From Streptomyces bungoensis (GTDB taxonomy: Bacteria > Actinomycetota > Actinomycetes > Streptomycetales > Streptomycetaceae), in assembly GCF_001514215.1 (NCBI RefSeq), contig NZ_KQ948857.1:20204-84203 (forward strand): a DNA stretch of 64,000 nt, given 5' to 3'. This document shows, piece by piece, positions 16,160 to 23,398 of the stretch. The notes under the pieces are model-generated. The model saw only the letters and a list, made by a program, of their open reading frames with translations. It searched no databases and had not been told where the DNA came from. The first letter of the stretch is position 1, and each line of letters begins with the position of its first letter. A program made the translations under genes and the position numbers.

Positions 16160-17046
16160 GCGCCCGCCTTCGTCTCGGCGAGCAGTGCCTGCGCGAGTGA
16201 GGCGCGCAGCGCCAGCTCTGTGGGCATGGTGACTCCTATCCGGTTCGCAAACAGGTGAATGCAGATGTCCAGCGTCGCGATCGGGTCCTCCGCCTCCGCC
16301 GTCGTGAACGCCACGCCGCCGAATCCGACGGCCGGCGGCCGGTAGTCGTCCCCCGCCGCCCGCAATCGCGCCTCGAGCCGCTGAAGGGACCGGGCGAACG
16401 CCTCGACCGGCGCGGGGGCCCGCTCGAGCAGCGCCGTCACCCGCTCCAGGTCCAGTCGGGTGGCGGCCGGGATGCCGGCCGCCGCCACGCGCCGGGCCCA
16501 GTCGAGGCCGGCGGCCCGGCTGCCGCGTGCCGTGAGCAGGCGGGTGAGGACCAGCACGACCAGCGAGTCCCGGGTGGCGGCCGCCGGGCCGGCGGCCAGC
16601 AGGTCCAGGGCGATCCGGGTGCTGTCGTCGAAGTGCTCCTCGCACGCCGCCAGTGCCGCGCCCCGGCCGTAGCGCTCGTGCTCCGGGGAGTAGGCGGCCC
16701 GTACGACGGAGCCGTCCGGGACCAGTTCGGCGGCCGACGCGGGGTCGCCGATCCGTGCGCGCAGCAGCGCGTACTCCTGCGCCCCCATGGTCCGTTCGGA
16801 CGGGTGTTCCCGGCACCAGCGGCGCAGTTCGGCCGGCACCCGCGCCTCCAGGCCGGCCAGCGCGGCCCCGGACGGCGCGCGCAGCCGCAGCCGCACATGG
16901 GGTCCGCCGTCCCAGTAGCGCAGGACGAAGGCCCGGTCGGCGAGCCCGTCCGAGCGGACGGCGCGGATCAGCGGCGCGACCGCCTCGACCAGCAGCCGGT
17001 CCTGACCGTGGTGCTGGTGCACATGCCAAGAGGCCCAGGTCGTCAC
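16156..17046 (-). CDS. Lantibiotic-type elimination-domain protein (TpdC/TbtC family)
   Basis: 296 residues matching the short, stand-alone C-terminal half of split LanB dehydratases (thiopeptide-type bacteriocin biosynthesis domain). The characteristic opening WASWHVHQHHGQDRLLVEAVAP and the strand DGGPHVRLRLRAP are visible, and a typical ending DICIHLFANRIGV lies near 260-275. It removes glutamate from glutamylated Ser residues of GetA, leaving dehydroalanine. It works with the large subunit encoded immediately upstream, and the GTG start overlaps that gene's TGA. Confidence 0.9.
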   Translation of the reverse strand: MTTWASWHVHQHHGQDRLLVEAVAPLIRAVRSDGLADRAFVLRYWDGGPHVRLRLRAPSGAALAGLEARVPAELRRWCREHPSERTMGAQEYALLRARIGDPASAAELVPDGSVVRAAYSPEHERYGRGAALAACEEHFDDSTRIALDLLAAGPAAATRDSLVVLVLTRLLTARGSRAAGLDWARRVAAAGIPAATRLDLERVTALLERAPAPVEAFARSLQRLEARLRAAGDDYRPPAVGFGGVAFTTAEAEDPIATLDICIHLFANRIGVTMPTELALRASLAQALLAETKAGA

Positions 17047-19493
17047 CGGCGTACCCCCACCTCGACCGCGTACTCGGTCACATGACCGGGACCGGCCAGC
17101 GGATCGGGCAGGCTCTCCTCGACGATGGCGAACTCCGCCTGCCGCAGCATCTTCTGCGCGTCCGCGAACAGCAGCGGACTGGTGAGATCGACGAACACCG
17201 GTTTGCGCGCCTTGCTCTGGCCACCGCCGTGGTCGGCGGAGCTCCACGCCCGCAGGAAGAAGCGGCTGCCCATCCCGTGCGCGGCGAGCCACTGGTGCCA
17301 GGCCCGCAGCGATCCGCGCGGATCTCGCTCGCCGGGGAACTCCTCCCGGCGCAGCAGTCGGCGCGTGCGCTGCAGCACGGTGGCTCCGAGCGTGATGCGC
17401 GGGGTCGCCGGCTGGAGCGTCGCGGCGCGCCCGGGCGCCTGGGGCGTGAACGCCGCGATGCTCGGGTGGATGAGGTAGGCGCTGCCGAAGACCTGCTCCA
17501 GCAGCCTGGCGAACGGCGGCAGCGTCAGGTCCGCCGCCATGCCCAGGTGCACCGGGCGCACCGGACGGCCGTCCTCGTCCCGCAGTGCGGGCAGGCCGTG
17601 CGCCCCGGGCACGACGCGCACCGCCGCCATCGGCAGGCGCTGCTCGCGCGGCCGGTCGCTCGTGGCGCCGGGGTACTGCAGCTCCCGGGGGGCCGTGGCC
17701 GCCCGCGCGTTCAGCGCCGACCCGAGCAGTCCGCCGATCTCCACGATGTCCTCGTCTGCGGCGGGGACCAGGTCCTGGGCGGGGATGCCCGCCCGTGCCG
17801 CGAGACGGCCCCGGCCGCGGCCGTGCCCGCCGTGCACGACGTTCACGACCCGGCGGACCGCCGCACCGGGGACCTCCTGGAGGTAGAAGGTGGCCGACCG
17901 GTTCGGGTGCGCGAACGGGAACGCGTCGAGCAGCCGGCGTACGTCGTCCACGGTGAGCGGGCCCTTCGCCGCGAGGGCCAGCACGTCCTCGGTGAGGCGG
18001 GGCAGCGCCGTGCCGAACTCCCGTACCAGGGCGCCGGAGCAGTGGGCGAGGTCGGCTCCCCACGGCGGCGCGGCCGGCCCGATGATCCGGCCGACGTCGT
18101 CGCCGGCGTCGAGGCGCGCCCGGGCCAGGCTGTCCAGGGCGACGGTCAGCGGTATGTCGTAGTCCGCGCCGAACCGGCCGGCCAGGTGCTCGGCGGCGGC
18201 GAGCTTCGCGGGGAACTTCACGTCCGTCAGCGCCAGCAGCCGCCGGGCGCAGTCGAGTTCGTCGAGGGTGGCGGGGTCCGGGCGGTCCGGCAGGTCGCCC
18301 GGCCAGTCGGCGGCGACCGACATCTCGTGCACCTCGGCCGCGGGCAGCCGGGCCCCGAGCCGGTGTGCCACCCGGGCGACGGCGTCCGTCGCCGCGCTCG
18401 CGTCCGCGGCCGCCAGCGCGGCGTCCAGGGCCGCGAGTTCGGCGGCCAGGTCCGCCTCGCCCCGCGTCCCGGCGATCGCGGCCCACGCGGCCCAGGGGCG
18501 CGGATCGTGGTCGGCGACGGGACAGCAGGGTTCGATCAGCCCCGCGGTCAGGCACTTGGTCACGAGGGCGGCCCCCGCGGGCACCTTCGCGGCCAGGCCC
18601 GACGCGGTGTCACCGGGGGCCAGGGCCCGCAGCAGCGCCTCGATCGCCGGGTGCGCCGCGGCCCGGACGGCCTGCTCCCGCGGGCCGCCGCGGATGAACA
18701 GCCAGCCGCCCTCGACCGGCACCAGGCTGGGGTTGACCCGCACCTCGGGGTCGGAGCCCGCCAGCGCGGCGTGCAGCGCCCCGGTGAGCAACTGGATGAC
18801 CGAGCCGTCGAGTTCGGCGAGCAGCCGCTCCCCGGCCGCCTCGCCGCCGCGGTGCCCCCAGCGGGCCGGGACCGTGACCATCCAGGAGCTGAACGGGCTG
18901 GTCTTCGCCGCGGCGCGGGCGGCCATGCGGGCCAGCCGGAGGAGCCGCTTGCGCTGCGGCGCGCCGGTCTGCCCGGTCGCCCACCGGTGCGCGGTGGCGG
19001 CCAGCTCCGGGCTCGTGGCCCGCAGGCCGGTCGCGAAGCGGGGGTCGAGGCACAGCGCACGCAGGTGCTCCACGTCCTCGCGCTCGGCCGCCGCCAGTGC
19101 CTCGTCCAGCTCCGCGGCCAGTGCGCGTGCGTGTTCCCGGGCGGCCGCCCAGGTCCCGAACGCCGTCGCGGCGTCCTCGGACATCAGCGGTAAGGCCTGC
19201 TGTGCGGCCCGCCGGGACGCGTCGCCCTGGCGCACACCGCGCCGCGCGGCGACGAGCGCGGCCCGCTCCTCACCGGTGCGCGCGCTGATGTCCTGGAACA
19301 GGGCCGCGTCGGCCCGTTCGGCCGATTCGGCCAGTTCCCGGACCGACCGCGCCTCCTCGGACAGCAGGTGGTCGACGCGGGCGTGGTGCAGGCCGCCGAG
19401 CGCCGAACGGCTCAGACCGGCCACGCGGACGAGGACGACCTCGTCCGCCAGGACGTCGTGAGAAAGGACCGGACAATCATCAACAGGACCCAC
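17043..19493 (-). CDS. LanB-type tRNA-Glu-dependent dehydratase large subunit (TpdB/TbtB family)
   Basis: 816 residues from the GTG at 19493, covering the glutamylation domain of a split LanB. Conserved family segments are AAAKTSPFSSWM (about 170), FPFAHPNRSATFYLQE, GAHGLPALRDEDGRPVRP-like and GSRFFLRAW near the end. It uses glutamyl-tRNA to esterify Ser/Thr hydroxyls of the peptide; the partner gene then eliminates glutamate. A longer open frame reaches a TTG at 19529, but that codon has no Shine-Dalgarno, whereas GGGGG stands 7 bases before the GTG at 19493. This gene starts the run of ten overlapped genes after a gap of about 600 bases, so it may have its own promoter. Confidence 0.9.
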   Translation of the reverse strand: MGPVDDCPVLSHDVLADEVVLVRVAGLSRSALGGLHHARVDHLLSEEARSVRELAESAERADAALFQDISARTGEERAALVAARRGVRQGDASRRAAQQALPLMSEDAATAFGTWAAAREHARALAAELDEALAAAEREDVEHLRALCLDPRFATGLRATSPELAATAHRWATGQTGAPQRKRLLRLARMAARAAAKTSPFSSWMVTVPARWGHRGGEAAGERLLAELDGSVIQLLTGALHAALAGSDPEVRVNPSLVPVEGGWLFIRGGPREQAVRAAAHPAIEALLRALAPGDTASGLAAKVPAGAALVTKCLTAGLIEPCCPVADHDPRPWAAWAAIAGTRGEADLAAELAALDAALAAADASAATDAVARVAHRLGARLPAAEVHEMSVAADWPGDLPDRPDPATLDELDCARRLLALTDVKFPAKLAAAEHLAGRFGADYDIPLTVALDSLARARLDAGDDVGRIIGPAAPPWGADLAHCSGALVREFGTALPRLTEDVLALAAKGPLTVDDVRRLLDAFPFAHPNRSATFYLQEVPGAAVRRVVNVVHGGHGRGRGRLAARAGIPAQDLVPAADEDIVEIGGLLGSALNARAATAPRELQYPGATSDRPREQRLPMAAVRVVPGAHGLPALRDEDGRPVRPVHLGMAADLTLPPFARLLEQVFGSAYLIHPSIAAFTPQAPGRAATLQPATPRITLGATVLQRTRRLLRREEFPGERDPRGSLRAWHQWLAAHGMGSRFFLRAWSSADHGGGQSKARKPVFVDLTSPLLFADAQKMLRQAEFAIVEESLPDPLAGPGHVTEYAVEVGVRR

Positions 19494-20099
19494 CCTGCTA
19501 CCCCCGTGCTTCGCCCGCGATCGGGCCAAGAATGAACGTGACGGTCGTCAGTCAGGCCACCTGAGCGGTGCTCACCTGCTGAGCGGCGACGCGGCGTGCC
19601 GTCGCGTCGGCTGCCCGGGTAACTGCGCCGGTCTGAAGCGCGCTGCACAGGCCCACATCACCGAGCACCCCCATACTCGTGTCCATGACCCAGCCCGGCC
19701 GGCGGCATCTGGCCGCGGGCTCGCGCTCGTCCCCGTACGGACCGGGATCGGCGGTGCGATCGGCACCGGCCGTGTGATCGAGGTCCGAGCCCGCGCGTCT
19801 GCGGCTTCCGGTGACCGCGGGCGTCCACATGTGGTGCGGTGCGCGGCTCCGCCACACACCGATCCGTTGCTGTGATCAATAATCTTATGATCTGTCAAAT
19901 CGACTCTAGTGAGGCTCCAGCGGATAGGCAAGGAGATCGCGAAGCGGATTCCCCCGGCGCGCCACCGCTGTCGGCAACGGACCGGCAAAGCGTGTCTGAC
20001 CTGCGGTTTTACCGCGTTCACCGGTGCCGTGCGGAGGGCATCACGAACACCGGCCGCGCCCATGTCGCGAGGCCGGTGCCGAAAGACGCGCGAGAGGCC
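19494..20099. other. 600-bp gap inside thiopeptide cluster
   Basis: No convincing gene is seen on either strand. Its only low-G+C patch, about 19868-19905, holds an imperfect inverted repeat with GATCA/TGATC ends at 19874-19892. Next to it a minus-strand TTGACA (19893-19898) resembles a -35 box. This is the likely promoter/operator region for the biosynthetic operon starting at 19493. The remainder is ordinary G+C-rich sequence; several short open frames lack ribosome sites. Confidence 0.5.
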
Positions 20100-20846
20100 C
20101 TAGGCCTCCGCGCGGAACGTTCTGGTGCCGAACCAGACGCCCAGCAGACACAGCAGCACGGCCCAGCCGCCGCCCCACAGCACACCGCTCGACGACAGGT
20201 CGCCGGCGAAGCAGGAACGGACCGCGTCGACGACGTGCTTGACCGGCATCAGTCCCGCCGTGACGCGCAGCCAGTGCGGTCCCAGAGTGACCGGCAGCAG
20301 GATCCCGGACAGCAGGACGATCGGCATGAGCAGGGTGTTGACCACGCTGCCCATGACGCGCTCGTCCTTGGCGGCGAGGGCGATGGCATTGGATGTCGCC
20401 GCGCACGCGGCGCCGAGGAGCAGCGTGATGACCACGCCGACGAGCAGCTCGGGCAGCGGGGCGTCCATGCCGAAGGCGTAGGCCAGGGCGACCAGCACGG
20501 CGCACTGGACCAGCAGTTGGACGAGGTCCCTGCCGAGCCGGCCCAGCAGCAGGGCGGACCGCGGGGCGGGGGTGACCCGCTCGCCCTCGATCACGCCGTC
20601 GCGCCACTCGCCGATCACGCCGTACCCGGTGAACGCGGCGCCGAACACCGCCAGCTGGACGAGCAGGCCGGGGACGAAGAGGGTGTACTGGTTCACGGAA
20701 CCGACCTGCGCCGCGACCGACTTCAGCAGGGGCGCGAACAGCACCAGGTAGAGCACCGGCTGGAGCAATCCGGTCAGGACCATGGCCGGGCTGCGCAGGG
20801 TCATGCGCATCTGACGGCGGAAGACGACCATCGTGTCGTGGAGCAT
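20100..20846 (-). CDS. ABC-2 type exporter permease (DrrB-like)
   Basis: 248 residues with about six membrane spans. The opening MLHDTMVVFRRQMRMTLRSP and the first span MVLTGLLQPVLYLVLFAPLL are typical of drug-exporter permeases of the daunorubicin DrrB type; GVIEGERVTPAPRSALLLGR is the conserved cytoplasmic loop. It should pair with the ATPase encoded 24 bases upstream to export the finished thiopeptide and give some self-protection. The ATG at 20846 follows GGAGG (GAAAGGCCTCCTCC complement). Substrate assignment rests on its place beside the precursor gene. Confidence 0.88.
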   Translation of the reverse strand: MLHDTMVVFRRQMRMTLRSPAMVLTGLLQPVLYLVLFAPLLKSVAAQVGSVNQYTLFVPGLLVQLAVFGAAFTGYGVIGEWRDGVIEGERVTPAPRSALLLGRLGRDLVQLLVQCAVLVALAYAFGMDAPLPELLVGVVITLLLGAACAATSNAIALAAKDERVMGSVVNTLLMPIVLLSGILLPVTLGPHWLRVTAGLMPVKHVVDAVRSCFAGDLSSSGVLWGGGWAVLLCLLGVWFGTRTFRAEA

Positions 20847-20869
20847 GGAGGAGGCCTTTCTCGACGTGC

Positions 20870-21832
20870 TCAGCGCGCGTCCCGCAGGGAACGTCCGGTC
20901 AGGGTGAGGAAGACGTCGTCCAGGGTCGGGCGGCGCACCTCGAGCGACACCAGCTCCACCCCGGCCGCGTCCAGCTCGCGGGTCAGGCCCGGCAGGACGG
21001 TCCCGGAGCGGTGCACCCGGCCGGCGATCCGCAGCCCGGTCACCGCGGGTTTGTCGGCGGCCGCCTTCTCCACGACGCGCACGGCGGCGTCCACCTGCTC
21101 CGGGTCGGCGACCTCCACCTCGACCAGGTCCCCGGAGATGCGGTCCTTCAGGGCGCCCGGGGTGTCGGCCGTGACCACCCGGCCGTGGTCGAACACGATC
21201 ACCCGGTCGCTCAGCATGTCCGCCTCGTCGAGGTAGTGCGTGGTGAGGAACACGGTCATGCCGTACTCCTCGCGCAGTTCGCGGATGTGCCCCCACAGGT
21301 TGGCGCGCGCCTGGGGGTCGAGGCCCGCCGTCGGCTCGTCGAGGAACAGCAGGCGCGGCTGGTGCACCAGCCCCATGACCAGGTCCAGCCGCCGGCGCTG
21401 CCCGCCGGACAGCGACCGCGGCACACGGGTCCAGACGTCGGGCAGGTCCAGCCGCTCGAGCAGCGCCCGCGCCCGCCGGGTGGCGGTGGCCGCGTCGAGG
21501 CCGTACAGCAGGGCGCGGTCGACTATCTCGTCCCCGGCCTTGGCGAATCCGCCGGCCGAGCCGCTCTGCGAGACGTAGCCGATCTGCCGGCGCACCTCGC
21601 GCGGCCGGTCGACGATGTCCTGGCCGGCGACCCGGGCCGATCCCGAGCTGGGCGGGGTCAGCGTGGTGAGCATCCGCAGCGTCGTGGTCTTCCCGGCACC
21701 GTTGGGCCCCAGGAAGGAGACGATCTCCCCCTCGGCGACCTCGAACGTCGCATCCGACACCGCATCGACCTGCATCCGCTCTCTACCCCGCCGAACGGTG
21801 TAGGACTTGGCCAGTCCGGACGCCGAAATCAT
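20870..21832 (-). CDS. ABC exporter ATP-binding subunit (DrrA-like)
   Basis: 320 residues. Walker A GPNGAGKT (42-49), Q-loop GYVSQSG, signature SLSGGQRRRLD, Walker B LLFLDEPTAGLDP and the switch His in LTTHYLDEADMLSD are all intact. The C-terminal 90 residues form the DrrA-specific extension ending RPTLDDVFLTLTGR. It energises the permease encoded downstream. The gene lies 150 bases after the precursor gene, beyond two strong hairpins, on the same strand. Confidence 0.92.
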   Translation of the reverse strand: MISASGLAKSYTVRRGRERMQVDAVSDATFEVAEGEIVSFLGPNGAGKTTTLRMLTTLTPPSSGSARVAGQDIVDRPREVRRQIGYVSQSGSAGGFAKAGDEIVDRALLYGLDAATATRRARALLERLDLPDVWTRVPRSLSGGQRRRLDLVMGLVHQPRLLFLDEPTAGLDPQARANLWGHIRELREEYGMTVFLTTHYLDEADMLSDRVIVFDHGRVVTADTPGALKDRISGDLVEVEVADPEQVDAAVRVVEKAAADKPAVTGLRIAGRVHRSGTVLPGLTRELDAAGVELVSLEVRRPTLDDVFLTLTGRSLRDAR

Positions 21833-21892
21833 GGTGCCACCTCGCTCGTTCTCAGGTTTCGCCGCGCAGTCGCGCAGGGGTGAGGCACGCCG

Positions 21893-21926
21893 TGGTCCCG
21901 CGGCGCACCAGTGCGCCGCGGGACCA
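21893..21926 (-). terminator. Strong hairpin between precursor and exporter genes
   Basis: TGGTCCCGCGGCGCAC pairs perfectly with its complement over 16 bp around a 2-base centre. It lies 57 bases after the precursor stop codon and about 60 bases before the exporter ATPase start. It is probably a partial terminator or RNA-stabilising end that keeps precursor mRNA above enzyme mRNA. Confidence 0.75.
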
Positions 21927-21939
21927 GGCGGAGCCGGCT

Positions 21940-21968
21940 ACGGGTGGACCCCCCGGGAGGCCACCCGT
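21940..21968 (-). terminator. Second hairpin directly after precursor gene
   Basis: ACGGGTGG and CCACCCGT form an 8-bp stem around a 13-base loop, starting 15 bases past the precursor stop codon. With the stronger hairpin at 21893-21926 it forms a tandem 3' structure. Confidence 0.5.
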
Positions 21969-21982
21969 TCACCGACGCTGCC

Positions 21983-22156
21983 TCAGTTGGAGCTGCAGGA
22001 GCAGCAGATGTAGCAGAAGCAGTTGGTCGACGCACCGACCTCGGGCATGCCGTGGTCGGCGGTCAGCGCGGTCACGGCGCCACCCTGCTCCACGACGTCG
22101 AACACGTCGATCGACAGGTCGTTGACGTCGACGAAGTACTCCTCGTTGTTCCCCAT
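21983..22156 (-). CDS. getA: Thiopeptide precursor peptide, GE37468 type
   Basis: 57 residues: a 42-residue acidic leader followed by the 15-residue core STNCFCYICCSCSSN. The leader segment LTADHGMPEVGA just before the core matches leaders of GE2270/thiomuracin-type precursors. I recognise the core as that of GE37468 (thiomuracin differs with Cys at position 2). Five Cys (4, 6, 9, 10, 12) are thiazole sites, Ser1 and Ser11 would form the pyridine, Ile8 is the P450 target and Asn15 is a likely trimmed residue. The ATG is preceded by AAGGA. Longer in-frame starts upstream would break the leader length and are rejected. The gene lies at the head of the minus-strand cluster. Confidence 0.96.
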   Translation of the reverse strand: MGNNEEYFVDVNDLSIDVFDVVEQGGAVTALTADHGMPEVGASTNCFCYICCSCSSN

Positions 22157-22196
22157 GAGATGTCCTTCCGTCCCTCTGTTGGCAGACCCCCCAAGT

Positions 22197-22220
22197 GAAT
22201 CCGGGGGGAACCCCGGATTC
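22197..22220 (-). promoter_or_regulatory. Hairpin in the 5' leader of the precursor gene
   Basis: GAATCCGGGG-GGAA-CCCCGGATTC is a perfect 10-bp stem with a 4-base loop, 41 bases upstream of the getA start. It could be a regulator site, an attenuator or an mRNA-stabilising 5' stem. Upstream of it (about 22280-22330) the sequence turns AT-rich, where the promoter probably lies. Confidence 0.5.
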
Positions 22221-22337
22221 GAAGAGCCGCTTACATCCTGGGCCGCGGAAGGACCCCGGGTCACGCGTCGGAAACCGATGACCGGAAATCAAAATCGGTC
22301 ACGGGAATTGGGTAAAATCTCTTTTTACGCTGCGACG

Positions 22338-22378
22338 CGAGGAGGCGGGCAGCCCTCGCAGGGCCGCCCGCCTCCTCG
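22338..22378 (-). terminator. Terminator after HEAT-repeat gene
   Basis: CGAGGAGGCGGGC and GCCCGCCTCCTCG form a perfect 13-bp stem with a 15-base loop, 23 bases past the stop of the HEAT-repeat gene. It separates that gene from the thiopeptide precursor. Confidence 0.8.
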
Positions 22379-22400
22379 TGTGCCACGCCGGTCCGCAGGT

Positions 22401-23216
22401 TCAGCCGACCTTGCGGCGGGCCCGCAGGGCGGCGCGCCGCTGCTTGGTGGCCAGACGCTCCGCGATGCCCCGGATCTTGGGGTCCGCGGCCTCCCGCGCC
22501 GCCTCGACCTCCTGCCGGGCGGCGTCGCCGTGCAGTTCACCGAGGGCCATCAGCGCGGCCACGGCCAGCTGGGACTCCGAGCCCTGCACGACGGCGCCCA
22601 GGGCCTCGGCCGCGTCCTCCGCGTGCGGGTGCCCGATGTAGCACAGGGCGTCCGCCGCGTGCTGACGCACCGTGTGATCGTCCGAGCCGAGCGCCTCCAC
22701 CAGCGCCGGGACGGCCGCCGCGCCGAACGCGGCCACGTCGTCGGTCAGGGCGTTGCGCTCCTCGATCGGGTGACGGTCGCCCAGCAGCGCGACCAGGTGC
22801 GGGACCGCCCGGGGCTCCTGGATGCGGCCCAGCGCCCACCGGGCCTTGCGGGCGACCGTCTCGTCCGGGTCCGTGATGTACGGCAGGATGGCGTCGACGG
22901 TCTCCGGGTTGGCGAACTTGCTGAGCACGTGCAGCGCCTGCACCCGCACGTGCGAGGGCCGGTCCGGTCCGGTGGCGGCGAGCACCGCCGGCCGCGTGGC
23001 CTCCTCGAGCCGGACGACCGCCCAGGTCATCGTCTCCCGTACGAAGAAGTCCGCCTCTGCCCACAGTCTTTCGACCAGCACGTCCGCGAGATCGGTCTCG
23101 AACTCGGTCCCGATGGTGAGCGCCACGCCATTGCGCACGCTGCGATCGGGATCCGACAGCTTTTCGGCCAACTCTTCTGCGGACACTGCACTGTTCAGGG
23201 GCTGTGAGGTCGACAT
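22401..23216 (-). CDS. HEAT-repeat protein
   Basis: 271 residues made almost entirely of repeated helix pairs of HEAT/PBS-lyase type. Examples are SHVRVQALHVLSKFANPETV, ETVARKARWALGRIQEPRAV and HTVRQHAADALCYIGHPHAE, each about 31 residues apart. Such proteins are protein- or nucleic-acid-binding scaffolds without catalytic residues. It sits just upstream of the thiopeptide precursor on the same strand but is separated by a terminator. Membership in the cluster is therefore uncertain. The ATG at 23216 was chosen; an in-frame ATG at 23246 is an alternative and neither has a strong ribosome site. Confidence 0.85.
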   Translation of the reverse strand: MSTSQPLNSAVSAEELAEKLSDPDRSVRNGVALTIGTEFETDLADVLVERLWAEADFFVRETMTWAVVRLEEATRPAVLAATGPDRPSHVRVQALHVLSKFANPETVDAILPYITDPDETVARKARWALGRIQEPRAVPHLVALLGDRHPIEERNALTDDVAAFGAAAVPALVEALGSDDHTVRQHAADALCYIGHPHAEDAAEALGAVVQGSESQLAVAALMALGELHGDAARQEVEAAREAADPKIRGIAERLATKQRRAALRARRKVG

Positions 23217-23398
23217 GCGTCGCAGCCTAGCAAGATAGAGGTCCATTTAATTCCGATTTTCAGTTGTTGCTAGTTGAACGAAAGCCGCCACGCCGTCTTT
23301 TCGGGGCGGCACCGAAACCGATAACATGATCGAACTCGTGAACGATCGACCTGAAACCTAACAAATCGGCCAAAAAATTGATATTCAGACCAACACGG

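Noticed and set aside
16171..18555. Long overlapping minus-strand frame (about 800 codons) across two LanB genes
   Set aside because: Its conserved end belongs to the TbtC-type gene; the upstream part is Arg/Pro/Gly-rich frame-shadow of the larger dehydratase.
19552..19857. Possible small regulator in the thiopeptide-cluster gap
   Set aside because: No ribosome site, no domain and a composition unlike the neighbours; the overlapping frames are equally open.
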